The position numbers were made by a program, and so were the translations under genes. A DNA stretch of 47,969 nucleotides from Halobacteriales archaeon SW_8_68_21. GTDB taxonomy: Archaea > Halobacteriota > Halobacteria > Halobacteriales > Haloferacaceae. Position 1 is the stretch's first letter; each line of letters opens with the position of its first letter. This document shows positions 25,952-34,500 of the stretch, piece after piece. The notes below the pieces were generated by a model that ran no database searches, was not told the origin of the DNA, and saw nothing but the letters and a program-made list of their open reading frames with translations. Location of the stretch: assembly GCA_003023405.1 (NCBI GenBank), contig PXST01000009.1:1-47969 (forward strand). Reading direction: 5' to 3'.

Positions 25952-26792
25952 ACGACGGCGACGGGTCCGCCGGCGTTTCCCCCCCGGTGACCCCTTCGTC
26001 GCGGCTCGACGCGCTCCGCGACCGGCTGCCCGACACGCGCCGCGAGGCCGAGTCGCTGCTCGACCGGATCGTCCGCGAGAACCGCTTCACCGTCGCGGTC
26101 GTCTTCCCGCTCGTCGGCGCGATCGCGCTCGTCGGCAGCGCCGAGGGGTGGGTGCCCGAGCCGTTCGCCTTCCACCCGTGGTTCGTGTTGTTCGGCGTGA
26201 TCGTGATGCGTTCGCCGCTGGCCGTCGGCTACAGCGCCCCGCCCGCCCGATTCAAGACGACGCCGTTTCTCGACTCGCTATCGAACGGGCTGTACGCGCT
26301 CCCCGGCGCGGCGGCGTCGTCCCGGTCGCGCTCCCCGTCTTCTTCATCCCGCTCGTCACCAACGCGTACTTGCTCTGCCTGCTCTTGCTCGGCCCGCGAG
26401 CGGACAGTGTGTGGGTCCGCTTGGCGACCGTGATCCCGGTCGTCGTCGCGATGGACATCGTCTTGGACCCCGGCGCGGTGTCGCTCGGCTTCTGGGACTT
26501 CGGCGGCGGGGCGTTCCACGGGGTTCCCCTCTCGAACTACGCCGGCTGGGTCCTCTCCGCCGTCGTCGCGGTCGTCACGCTCGACCGCGCCTTTGCCGCG
26601 GCGGGGATCCACGAGCGCCTCCGCGACTGCGAGTTCATGCTCGACGACATGGTGAGCTTCGTGATCCTCTGGGGGTCGATCAACCTCTGGTTCGGAAACC
26701 TCCTGCCCACGGCGGTCGCGGCCGCGTTCGGCGTCGGGCTGGTCCGCGCCGACCGGTTCGACACGCGGCTGTTCACGCAGTGGCGGCGGTAG
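25948..26792 (+). pseudogene. cruF: Bisanhydrobacterioruberin hydratase CruF, chimeric and frameshifted
   Basis: The GTG at 25948 overlaps the lyeJ stop. The first 91 or so residues are native (FTVAVVFPLVGAIALVGSAE, then HPWFVLFGVIVMRSPL). Then 99 bases copied from lyeJ take the place of the native middle. Native sequence resumes in another frame at about 26312: PVALPVFFIPLVTNAYLLCL, later VVAMDIVLDPGAVSLGFWDF, to the end FDTRLFTQWRR. The lost middle should hold three or so helices and is about 50-60 residues in relatives. CruF hydrates the end groups in the last step to bacterioruberin. As written, the gene cannot work and the cell would accumulate precursors. Confidence 0.85.
26219..26317 (+). 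repeat. 99-bp direct repeat, copy 2 (misplaced, within cruF)
   Basis: Perfect copy of 25533-25631, 686 bases downstream, in the middle of cruF where it does not belong. The copy starts after the bases encoding MRSP and ends at GCGGCGT, where native cruF resumes out of frame. The perfect identity means the event is very recent or artificial. Confidence 0.97.
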
Positions 26793-26902
26793 TGGGCGGG
26801 GCCGCGCCGCTCGGCTGCGGTTATATACCGGGGGCTCGTCTCTCCGGTCGTGACTGACGGTGGCCACCAGACGGGACGACGAAACCGAGAGGACAGACGG
26901 CG

Positions 26903-27165
26903 ATGAGCGACCTCGTCATCGAGTACGGCGGCCACGAGCGGGTGCGCGAGGTCGTCGACCGGCTGACCCACTGCGCCGGGGGTATCAGCGTCTCCTTCGA
27001 CGGGTACGAGGAGCCGCACGTGAAGGGACCGGGGCTGTACTTCGCCGTCATCGGCGACAGCGACTACGACGCGTACGCGGACCCGATGGGGGACAACCGC
27101 TGGCCGCGCGACGACTGCGCGTCCGTCCTCGACGAGGACGCGCTCGCGGCCGCCGCCGAGCCCCT
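26903..27165 (+). pseudogene. dacZ: Diadenylate cyclase DacZ, truncated to its N-terminal 87 residues
   Basis: It begins MSDLVIEYGGHERVREVVD and continues GISVSFDGYEEPHVKGPGLY, then YADPMGDNRWPRDDCASVLD, matching the start of haloarchaeal DacZ, the cyclic di-AMP synthase. After EDALAAAAEPL the sequence becomes the promoter region of the next gene. The entire catalytic DisA_N domain, with the DGA and RHR-type motifs, is missing. A TATA box (TTATATA, about 26820) lies upstream. In Haloferax volcanii dacZ is reported as essential, so true loss would be remarkable; an assembly gap is a strong alternative. Confidence 0.75.
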
Positions 27166-27198
27166 ACCGTTAACCCGCGGCCGGGCGAACGGCGACGC

Positions 27199-27624
27199 AT
27201 GTACGACGACGTTCTGGTGCCGACCGACGGGAGCGAGGCGGTCGACCGCGCGCTCGATCACGCGAGACGGCTCGCATCGGACCACGACGCGACGCTACAC
27301 GCGTTGTACGTCGTCGACCAGTGGATCGCGGCCGCCAACTCCGGCGACCTCCACGACGAGGTCGTCGCCGACCTCGAAGCGCAGGGCGAGGGGGCGGTGA
27401 ATGCGATCGCCGAGGCGGCCGCCGAGGCCGGTCTCGACGCCGAGACCCACGTCGCGCACGGAACGCCCGACACGGAGATCGTCGCGTACGCCGAGGAGGT
27501 CGGCATCGACGTGATCGTGATGAGTCCCGAGGGGAAGTCGCCCCGCGAGCGCATCCGGTCGCTCGGGAGCGTCTCCGACCGCGTCGCGGACGACGCGTCG
27601 GTGCCGGTGTTCCTGATAAAGTGA
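27199..27624 (+). CDS. Universal stress protein, UspA family
   Basis: A 141-residue single-domain UspA protein from the ATG at 27199: MYDDVLVPTDGSEAVDRAL opening, LHALYVVDQ, and THVAHGTPDTEIVAYAEEVG. The C-terminal VIVMSPEGKSPRERIRSLGS resembles the G-2x-G-9x-G ATP-binding loop, but a Pro-Glu pair replaces the first glycine, so ATP binding is doubtful. VPVFLIK ends the domain normally. It is intact, with a possible TATA element (CCGTTAACCC) 25 bases upstream. It immediately follows the dacZ truncation and immediately precedes the low-GC island. Confidence 0.9.
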   Translation: MYDDVLVPTDGSEAVDRALDHARRLASDHDATLHALYVVDQWIAAANSGDLHDEVVADLEAQGEGAVNAIAEAAAEAGLDAETHVAHGTPDTEIVAYAEEVGIDVIVMSPEGKSPRERIRSLGSVSDRVADDASVPVFLIK

Positions 27625-27637
27625 CTTCCTCCCCACC

Positions 27638-28005
27638 CTACTCGCTCGCTTTCGCTCGCTCGTTGAGGGTGAGGCTTCCTGTTTCCATGACACGCTTTAC
27701 AGGGACCGAAGTGGTCCCCATAGGGAGCGCAGTCTCCACAGGCGCTGATTCGGAGCATCCCTCTCCTGACCGCTTGATACCGCGAGAAAGAATGTTCCAC
27801 GCCGTCACAAAATCGCTACGCGATTTTGCTGCCCGCCAGACGTAGTCTGGCGACCGCGTTCCAGTCACGGTCGACGGTGAACCCGCACGATGGGCATGAG
27901 TGCTCACGTACCCACAGCGGCTTATCGCTCGAAACGCCACATGCCGCACACTCTTTCGTCGTTCCCGCTGGGTCCACTGCCACGAAGTGCGTCCCCTCTC
28001 GTTTG
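27638..28005 (-). mobile_element. TnpB (IS200/IS605-type) C-terminal remnant
   Basis: On the minus strand the fragment starts GTHFVAVDPAGTTKECAACG and continues through DKPLWVREHSCPSCGFTVDR. This is the TnpB zinc ribbon, with all four Cys of its two C-x-x-C pairs, and is followed by DRDWNA. A 50-base insertion then breaks the frame, and the tail resumes as WNILSRGIKRSGEG through NERAKASE-stop at 27638. The RuvC-like N-terminal domain is absent; its place is taken by the end of an IS6 transposase at 28016. No guide-RNA/right-end hairpin follows on the minus-strand 3' side, so this is a dead fragment. Confidence 0.8.
27808..27851. repeat. Two adjacent perfect mini-hairpins inserted in the tnpB remnant
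   Basis: CAAAATCGC-tac-GCGATTTTG (27808-27828, 9-bp arms, 3-base loop) and GCCAGAC-gta-GTCTGGC (27835-27851, 7-bp arms, 3-base loop) lie six bases apart. Together with a few flanking bases they interrupt the codons between DWNA and WNILSRG of TnpB. Confidence 0.8.
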
Positions 28006-28015
28006 TCGTGTTAAC

Positions 28016-28715
28016 TTAAGCATGATTCCACCAGACGGCGTGGCTTGTGACCAGTTTTCCGCGGTCGGTGGATCGACATGGCTGAAACAGTTTGAAAACC
28101 AAGAAGTTTGTCTTTCTACTTCTTTAAACACACGTTTGACAGAGTTTCTGAAGCCGTGTTGTTTGACGCAGTAACTGTAGTTTTTGCGACGGAGTCCACC
28201 GATCAGATCGTCGGCGTCATCGATGAGAAACAGCGCGTTTTCAGCGTTGTGTTTCTCGGCTAATTCAGTGAGAAACTCTCGTGCGATCGGTATCGTATAC
28301 GTCGGAAATAGCCGTGAGTGAAGGATTCTGTTCGTCTGTGGATCGACAGCAGCGTACAGCTAGTACTGTTCATCATTGATCCGGATCGCTTTCTGATCGA
28401 CCGCAACGCGATCCGGAATTTCACCGTCAGCTAGCTGTAGATCTGCTTTCTATATCCAATTGTGAACGGCGACACGACTCCGCCTGACATCCGACTCCTC
28501 AAGAAGAATAGTTGTATTCGAAAGTTATAGTACTGCGAGACGATGGCGAATACTTTTCTAATGATCTTGCGGGGTATCCGTTCTCGCTCCACAAGTCCCA
28601 AGTCGATCCACTCGATAAATTCACTGAGGCGGTTGGATTCGGACGTGGTATATTCGAACTACCGACCGCCTCCTCCTTGGCTTAACACCGCGCCCTCGAC
28701 TCTATACAGTTATAA
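28016..28715 (-). mobile_element. Decayed IS6-family transposase
   Basis: Reading the minus strand from about 28615 gives EFIEWIDLGLVERE, the usual IS6 opening. Then come VAVDQKAIRIN (first catalytic Asp), YAAVDPQTNRILHSRLFPTY, LFLIDDADDLIGGLRRK (second Asp) and CVKQHGFRNSVKRVFKEVER (Glu region), ending at WWNHA-stop at 28016. At least one internal TAG (in NDEQY-stop-LYAA) and several frameshifts inactivate it. It abuts the TnpB remnant, showing at least two successive insertions. Terminal inverted repeats were not identified. Confidence 0.8.
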
Positions 28716-29242
28716 GCAGGATCGATAGGGAGTCTAAAACATCTGTTTTCAACTGTCTTGGAAGACGACAGATTGCTCTATGACTCGGTTGTAGCCGTCA
28801 ATTCGGTCGGTACCCGCACCAGATCGGTGATCTCAACGGAAAGCATCGATAAGAATGCCATTAGAAATTTTGGCCCTCAATGATTCTAAATGATTTTAAC
28901 GGTATTAATATATAAATATGTGGAGTCGAGTTATGTCTCTAGATGATTCTCCGAACCTGAGCGTCTGTGTTCCTCGAAAAATACCCGGTACATCGTATTC
29001 TTCCACATCTTAAGCCAGCGCAAGACAAAATACTGGTGGAATGTATACCGCTGCTTCGAGAACTTAGACGGGTAGAGATCGACTGTTCAGCGGGCAAAGT
29101 GGATTATTTGTTCAACAAACAAGAGTAACTGGAATTTTGGGAGAACCTACATTTGGCCAAATTACTGATTGAACCTATAACCCTCTAAGGATTTCAACAG
29201 GAATAAGTCGTTCCATTACAAAAATTATTGCTGAAGCGGGGT
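28716..29242. other. AT-rich stretch without a convincing gene
   Basis: About 525 bases of low-GC sequence. A 53-codon open frame on the plus strand (28967-29128, GTG start, VFLEKYPVHRILPHL... ending NKQE) has protein-like composition, but the overlapping frame also stays open, so I do not call it. The segment at 28890-28920 (TTAATATATAAATATG) could be a promoter. No repeats or transposase pieces recognised. Confidence 0.5.
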
Positions 29243-29449
29243 TTAGGATCGATAGCGCTGAATTACAATTCTGAGAGTGCTAAACACAGCGCCAAGAATA
29301 ATACCAGCGAGGAGGCTATATTGGACAGAGTTGTCATTAATGTAGAGAACTGTGAACGTTGTGAGCATCAATACAATTCCGAAGATGAAACTTTCTCCAG
29401 CAAGTCCAACCTTGCTACGTATTAGCTGATCGTTGTTAGTCTCGTCCAT
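29243..29449 (-). CDS. Small membrane protein with two helices (possible immunity protein)
   Basis: A 68-residue protein: a short polar start, then helices at about residues 17-37 (GESFIFGIVLMLTTFTVLYI) and 42-62 (VQYSLLAGIILGAVFSTLRI), and a basic end RYRS. It lies 57 bases downstream of the Tat-exported protein gene on the same strand, so it is likely co-transcribed. Size, topology and position are those of bacteriocin immunity proteins, but I recognise no sequence family; the role is inference only. Codon use is AT-rich like the rest of the island. Confidence 0.5.
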   Translation of the reverse strand: MDETNNDQLIRSKVGLAGESFIFGIVLMLTTFTVLYINDNSVQYSLLAGIILGAVFSTLRIVIQRYRS

Positions 29450-29506
29450 ATATTCACCTATTATACTTGGCAGAAATAGTTTGTGTGTGTATACACTCGA
29501 TTATTT

Positions 29507-30373
29507 CTACCGGAACGGATGGCCGGGTGGAGCCACACCTGTCGGTGACACGAAGTTGTCCTCGTCGGTAACATCGTATCCGATAGCAGCTACGGGTCGG
29601 TTGTTCGTGATGGTCCCGAAGATGGTATCGAACTCGTTGAGGCCAGCCGTAAGAGAGTCGGTGTCTGACACGAGTGCGACTGCACCACCAATCAACGTTG
29701 CAGCCACTGCGATACCACCGGAGGCGAGGTACGTTGCGAGCGCTGCTGCTACGGTCGTGATTCCGATGTCGTTCACGCGCTGCGTGAATTCAATGGCAGC
29801 GCCTTGGAACTGGTGCGTATAGTCTCCATACACTGCGCAGGACCCAGTTTCCGCACTCACCATTTCTTGGCGCTCGATAATTCCTTCGTTGTCCATCGGT
29901 TGAACCGCAGAAGGCGATGGAGCTGGCTTAGATTCTTTCTCGTTCAAGTTATTGAATACCGATTCATCGACTTTACTGACCGAAAGGTCATCATTGACCT
30001 CGGATCTGTCTCTGTTGCCAGAGCCGATGGCCACGTCCGTTGAAGCCTCCGTATCGGTCGGCTTCGTAACTCGCGTTTGGAAGTAGTCCGTGTTCTCGAC
30101 GTTTCCGTCAGAGTCGTGCTCTACAACTTTCACTGCGTACTCGAGTATTCTGATCCCCTTATTCGAGTCCTTGATCTCGTTGATTTTTGTAACCTCCTTT
30201 ATGTCCACGGGTTGCTTCGTTTCTTCTCTGGTATCGCTATCACCAGCTAATGCCGTACCGGTGAACCCTAAGAGACCGGTGCCCGTGATCCCAATTCCTT
30301 TCAGGATGTTACGCCGTCCTGTTTGAGCCGGCTCGTCTTGAGACCGATCAAGGTCGTAGTCGCCATCAGTCAT
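29507..30373 (-). CDS. Tat-exported protein with a long hydrophobic Gly/Ala-rich C-terminal segment (candidate archaeocin precursor)
   Basis: A 288-residue protein. A twin-arginine signal is at residues 18-44: TGRRNILKGIGITGTGLLGF then an Ala-rich end. An acidic, Thr/Asp/Lys-rich soluble region follows (45-170), then about 110 residues beginning GSCAVYGDYTHQFQGAA with a strongly hydrophobic segment at about 204-233 (TTVAAALATYLASGGIAVAA and on). The end has SPTGVAPPGHPFR. The layout (Tat signal, acidic proregion, glycine-rich hydrophobic C-terminal module) recalls halocin precursors such as HalC8, but the cysteine-rich core of HalC8 is absent (one Cys only), so homology is not claimed. The ATG at 30373 is preferred to the one at 30400 because it lies nearest the signal. 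Confidence 0.6.
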   Translation of the reverse strand: MTDGDYDLDRSQDEPAQTGRRNILKGIGITGTGLLGFTGTALAGDSDTREETKQPVDIKEVTKINEIKDSNKGIRILEYAVKVVEHDSDGNVENTDYFQTRVTKPTDTEASTDVAIGSGNRDRSEVNDDLSVSKVDESVFNNLNEKESKPAPSPSAVQPMDNEGIIERQEMVSAETGSCAVYGDYTHQFQGAAIEFTQRVNDIGITTVAAALATYLASGGIAVAATLIGGAVALVSDTDSLTAGLNEFDTIFGTITNNRPVAAIGYDVTDEDNFVSPTGVAPPGHPFR

Positions 30374-30570
30374 GGTGTAGCACCACAAGGCACATATCAC
30401 CAGATAACATCTTTACTCTACCTCCTGAATTAATTTTCTCTTACCGTGGGTTTTAACAGAGGCTGTATAGATGAACATCCCTTGAATAAATAAACGAGCT
30501 CCGTTCAATCGCACACCATCCGTGTGAAGCAGGACTGAATCGTAATTAGTCACATCTTGACTGAGGACAA

Positions 30571-30578
30571 ATTATATG
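30571..30578 (+). promoter_or_regulatory. TATA box of the 30607 regulator
   Basis: ATTATATG is centred about 32 bases before the ATG at 30607. The 233-bp space between this gene and the divergent Tat-protein gene is AT-rich and probably holds both promoters; GAGTAAAGATG near 30405-30415 on the minus strand may serve the other. Confidence 0.5.
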
Positions 30579-30606
30579 ATGTTTTCGTACGAACTATAGA
30601 AAGAAC

Positions 30607-31404
30607 ATGAGCGGTTCAATTTCCCCTCCCCTCCTCGAAACGGTCGCTCGTCGCGCCAACGTAATCAATTACTTACTTGAAGGCCACGCTGACAAACGGG
30701 AACTTGAAGCCGCCCTTGATGTCTCCCGTACGACAGTTGATAGAGCCGTTAGAAGTCTCAGTGAGACGGGGTGTATCATAGAACAGGACGGGAAATGGGA
30801 AGTCACATTGTTTGGTAAGATTGCGTATGAAAAGTATGAACGACTCATACAGAATTACGAAGCTCTCACTGCTGCACAACCACTGTTATCATATCTTCCA
30901 TCTGGAGTCCCAGTAGATATACAACTTCTTGCCGGTGCGGACGTTTCACTCGCTGAGCTACCAGCACCACATTCCCCAGTCGCTCAACTTGAAGATCTGC
31001 TTCAACACAGCGACCAGATCAGGGGGTTCTCGTCAGTCGTTCTCCCGGAATACGTCTCACTGTTCCAGCACCACGTCGACCGAGGTGTAGACACTGACCT
31101 CATTCTCGACAGCGATCTCGTCGAATACTTATGGGCAACCCACTCTAGCGAAATGAATAGCGTTCTTGAAACTGATAACGGTATGATTTGGTGGCTTGAT
31201 CAGAAGCCACCATTTGGCTTCGTATTGATCGATTCGGACATCGTGTGGTTCGCCGTTTATGACAAGGATGGTGGCCTCCAAGGTACAATCGTCAATGAGA
31301 GTGTCAGTGCTGTAACTTGGGCGACTGAGGTATTTCATTCGTATCGTCAGCAAGCTGAACGAGTTCTTATCCGCGGTGGGTCTTCTACAACTATCTTCGA
31401 ATAA
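30607..31404 (+). CDS. Winged-helix transcriptional regulator with a FilR1/DUF1724-like C-terminal domain
   Basis: A 265-residue protein. The N-terminal 65 residues form a winged helix: NVINYLLEGHADKRELEAAL and DVSRTTVDRAVRSLSETGCI is the recognition helix region. The rest (about 95-260: LPSGVPVDIQLLAGADVSLA, MIWWLDQKPPFGFVLIDSD) resembles the sensor domain of many haloarchaeal and methanogen regulators (DUF1724, FilR1 middle domain). It is divergently placed to the Tat-protein gene and may control it. Low-GC codon use shows it belongs to the island. Confidence 0.8.
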   Translation: MSGSISPPLLETVARRANVINYLLEGHADKRELEAALDVSRTTVDRAVRSLSETGCIIEQDGKWEVTLFGKIAYEKYERLIQNYEALTAAQPLLSYLPSGVPVDIQLLAGADVSLAELPAPHSPVAQLEDLLQHSDQIRGFSSVVLPEYVSLFQHHVDRGVDTDLILDSDLVEYLWATHSSEMNSVLETDNGMIWWLDQKPPFGFVLIDSDIVWFAVYDKDGGLQGTIVNESVSAVTWATEVFHSYRQQAERVLIRGGSSTTIFE

Positions 31405-31768
31405 CTACTCGCAAACGATATTCATAGCATCTATTTGTCTAGGGCAGGCACCCCGCTAGAAAGAGATTAGCTGTACGCGCTTCTTACACAACTCCCAGAA
31501 TTGGGGGCGTGAATGAACGCATTCAGGAATAACTACGGATGTTACAGAGTACAGAGACACTCAAATTTCACGTCCAGTCTTTACCGCCTATTATCGGTCT
31601 CCTTATCCAATCCAACAGGTTTTTTGTACACAGCGCCTTCCTCACCCTCTGATGGTTAGTTGAGACCCCCGAGAGCCTCCTTTAGTAATATGTTGTCTTC
31701 GGGAATTTGGGGTGGGTTCCGCTCGTGCTCGTAGCCGATAATCAGCTTATCACGATTAGGCCTCCCAA
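31405..31768. other. Intergenic stretch with a possible gene-end fragment on the minus strand
   Basis: Most of this 364-bp stretch shows nothing recognisable. From about 31790 down to a stop at 31656 the minus strand encodes LIIGYEHERNPPQIPEDNIL and KEALGGLN-stop in a frame overlapping the end of the next gene; composition is protein-like, so it may be the tail of a lost gene. A hexamer-T run near 31620 could act as a terminator for the 30607 gene. Confidence 0.35.
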
Positions 31769-32098
31769 TCAGTCTTCCAGTTCCGTCTCGCGCTCTCGCT
31801 GGAGTCGCTGAAGTTTCTGGACTGTTATATCTACCTCGAGTTCCCGCACGCGGTCGAGGGCGTGTGTGCCGATCTTCGTCAGGGTGTAGCGTTTCTGCGT
31901 GCTGCGGTCCGTCGGTCGGTGAGTAATCTTGGGTGGGTCACTCTTGACACCCTCCTGAAGCCGTGTCGAAACCGCCGACGAACTAACGAGGACAACGTCG
32001 TCGATATCCTGAAACGTCGTACTCCCGCGCCCGATATCAACGACGATCTCAAATGCTCCCTTCTTCCGAAGAAATGCTTCTATGAGCCCATACTCCAT
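31769..32098 (-). CDS. Small winged-helix regulator
   Basis: A 109-residue protein from the second in-frame ATG (six residues longer from 32116). It opens MEYGLIEAFLRKKGAFEIVV; GRGSTTFQDIDDVVLVSSSA with VSTRLQEG reads as a helix-turn-helix, followed by a wing with TQKRYTLTKIGTHALDRVRE and a short Glu/Arg-rich coil (VQKLQRLQRERETELED) that may dimerise. This is a common haloarchaeal plasmid/island type of HxlR/PadR-like regulator. It stands between transposase debris and the 30607 regulator; target unknown. Confidence 0.7.
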   Translation of the reverse strand: MEYGLIEAFLRKKGAFEIVVDIGRGSTTFQDIDDVVLVSSSAVSTRLQEGVKSDPPKITHRPTDRSTQKRYTLTKIGTHALDRVRELEVDITVQKLQRLQRERETELED

Positions 32099-32317
32099 TG
32101 TTAGCGAAAATGTCAAATTCGCTAGATATAAATCAGACTAATTCCTGAACCGAAGCGATTCACTGACTACACTGATTCTTGCTTTTGCCTAATCCGCAAT
32201 TCACAGCGTATATACCAATTAATAGCAGTGCCCTGATAACGCGGACATAGATATGACGCGTCGCCTTCCGACTGCTCTCCAACTTCATTTCCAAGTAATA
32301 CTTCAGATCTTTCAGCG

Positions 32318-33655
32318 ATGACTCGGTCACGAACCTCCCTCGTCACGCAAGCTGACGAGATTATTGATGCGGACACAGATTTGGTTAGATTCGCGGAACA
32401 ATTAGATGTACAGACGTACCGGTACGGTGACGCGCACCCGGACTGGCACGATGGCACCCCGTTCCGCCCGATGTCTCTCGCCTACCTCTGGGCGACCGTT
32501 GAACAAGAATCACTCAGCGGAATCCCTAACGGCCTGGCAGACCACCCGGACTTAGCCGAAATCTTCGGGCTTGCGCCTGATGACCTGCCATCAGAAAGCA
32601 CGTTCAACCCGGTTTGGCTACACGACCGCTTCAGCCCTACAAGCAACGGTCACTCGATCCGCAACCCAGATTCGGACGCTTGGTGCGGAACGTGGCGCAC
32701 CACCCGGCTACTAGCTTGGAAAGACTGACGAAGATGCGGCGTCCGAATCGGAGCTGTCGAATCGTACCGAGCAACGCATGTTACGGAAGAGAGGCCGGGA
32801 CGTGCTCGATGAGTTGAAGACGGTTGCTATCCCGTCACTATCGCTCCTGCGTCCGGATGAGGCGGTCTACGAAAAAGACGAGTTACTCGTCTTGGAAGCG
32901 ATTGCCGCGATCAAGCGGTCGGCAGCAAACGGTGTAGGCGAGATGATGGGTGATTTGAAGAATCCAGACCCAGAGTTAGACGACCCATTCTATGAAGATG
33001 GCCCGTCCGGGGAGACACTGCTTGAGGCGATGAAGCAGATGTCGGTCGAGCAGATTACGACCGTGATGAACTTGGTGTTACGGAAAACGCACACTCGCGC
33101 GAAACCACGCCTCCACGATCTTGAACACGAGAACGGATCGCGGCTTGGGGTGCGAGCAAAGCTTGCGCTGGATATCACGTACGTCGCCTACTACGGTGAT
33201 CAGGACGAGATGGTGTGGATCCAAGGCGCACCCGAGGACAAGGAGTACGACTGGTGTCACGAATTCGCAACCGTCGTGATTATCGGCAAGAACACGCACT
33301 ACACCGTTACCCTCTCGGGAGTACCGAATACGCCGATACGCACGCGTACGCCGGCACGGACAACTCATACTATGTCGGTGATGTCGCGCGGTGACTCCTC
33401 TTGATCGCTGAGGAGTATGTGAACATCCGGATGGTGTACGCCGACTGGGAGTTCCACGCTGCGGACGTGATTCATACGCTTGAAGCGAAGGGGATGAGCT
33501 ATGTGATTCCCGCCGTGAAAAACGACCGTATCGGGCGTATATGCGACCGATTCGACAAGCTGAAACGTGGGTATGATTAGGCAGATGATACGCCGCTGTA
33601 CGTAAACACGGATGTCTTGATGTACGGGCCGGTGAAACACGATGTCTCGAACCCG
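32318..33655 (+). pseudogene. Decayed DDE transposase of a haloarchaeal insertion sequence
   Basis: Three frames together spell one transposase: MTRSRTSLVTQADEIIDADT (32318), then VLDELKTVAIPSLSLLRPDE (from about 32800) through KLALDITYVAYYGDQDEMVW (first catalytic Asp), then STEYADTHAYAGTDNSYYVG, then MVYADWEFHAADVIHTLEAK and MSYVIPAVKNDRIGR (second acidic region, normally YADREF). A TAG follows GYD. At least three frameshifts, one stop and loss of the far 3' end make it dead. The style resembles ISH3/IS4-type elements, but the exact family is not certain. Its end at about 33655 is the island boundary. Confidence 0.8.
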
Positions 33656-33726
33656 CCGAGCGGATCCCGACCGTCGCCGCCGCTCCGTCCGAGCCAATTA
33701 GGTGGGTGCGGACGCGACGCGTCCCC

Positions 33727-34494
33727 ATGGAACTCACCGTGCTCGGGTCCGGCAGCGCGATGCCGGTCGCCGACCGCGCTCAGGCTGGATACCTCCTCGA
33801 CGACGGCGACCGATCGCTGCTCGTCGACTGCGGCAGCGGCGTCCTCGGGCGGCTCGCCGGGACGGAGACCGGCTACGAGGGCGTCTCGACGGTCTTGTTG
33901 ACGCATCACCACCTCGACCACGTCGCGGCGCTTTTGCCCCTCCTGAAGGCTCGTTGGCTCGCCGGCGAGGAACACCTCGAAGTCGTCGGCCCCGCGGGCA
34001 CGAAGTCGCTCGTCGACGGCCTGCTCGACGTTCACGACTACCTCGACGGCCGGATCGACCTGGCGATCCGCGAGGTGTCCGCGGCGCGCCCGTTCACGGT
34101 CGACGGGTTCGACGTGGCCGCCCGCGAGACGCGCCACTCGATGGACGGGTTCGCCTACCGCGTCTCGCCGCCGGATTCGGACGCGCCGGCCGGGGACGGC
34201 CCGCTCGTGCTCTCGGGCGACACCGAGGCGTTCGCGGGGATGGCGCGGTTCGCGGACGGGGTCGACTGTCTGGTCCACGACTGCTCGTTTCCGGACGACG
34301 TCGACGTGTCGAACCACCCGCGCCCGACGAGCCTCGGCGAGTCGCTTGCGGGGGCCGAGATCGGGACGCTCCTCTTGTCCCACCTCTACCCACACACCGG
34401 CGGCCGCGAGCGCGAGATGGAAGGACAGGTCCGCGATGCGGGCTTCGACGGCGAGGTGCGAACCGCGACCGATGGCCTCCGCGTGTCGCTGTGA
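33727..34494 (+). CDS. Metallo-beta-lactamase-fold hydrolase, ribonuclease Z-like
   Basis: A 255-residue protein. It begins MELTVLGSGSAMPVADRAQA and has the HxHxDH metal motif at residues 60-65 (His60, His62, Asp64, His65), later METRHSMDGFAYRV-like residues (RETRHSMDG) and LSGDTEAF (the Asp ligand), then LLLSHLYPHTGG (last His). This is the RNase Z/ElaC-like or arylsulfatase-like branch. True tRNase Z proteins are longer (about 300), so this may be a stand-alone MBL hydrolase. High-GC gene and the first core gene after the island. Confidence 0.82.
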   Translation: MELTVLGSGSAMPVADRAQAGYLLDDGDRSLLVDCGSGVLGRLAGTETGYEGVSTVLLTHHHLDHVAALLPLLKARWLAGEEHLEVVGPAGTKSLVDGLLDVHDYLDGRIDLAIREVSAARPFTVDGFDVAARETRHSMDGFAYRVSPPDSDAPAGDGPLVLSGDTEAFAGMARFADGVDCLVHDCSFPDDVDVSNHPRPTSLGESLAGAEIGTLLLSHLYPHTGGREREMEGQVRDAGFDGEVRTATDGLRVSL

Positions 34495-34500
34495 GCGGTG

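Noticed and set aside
28543..28728. A 61-residue plus-strand protein
   Set aside because: It is the antisense of the IS6 transposase N-terminal region and has no protein-like features.
27625..33700. Integrated virus or plasmid
   Set aside because: No integrase, capsid, replication or partition gene was found in the island; only transposase remnants and small genes.
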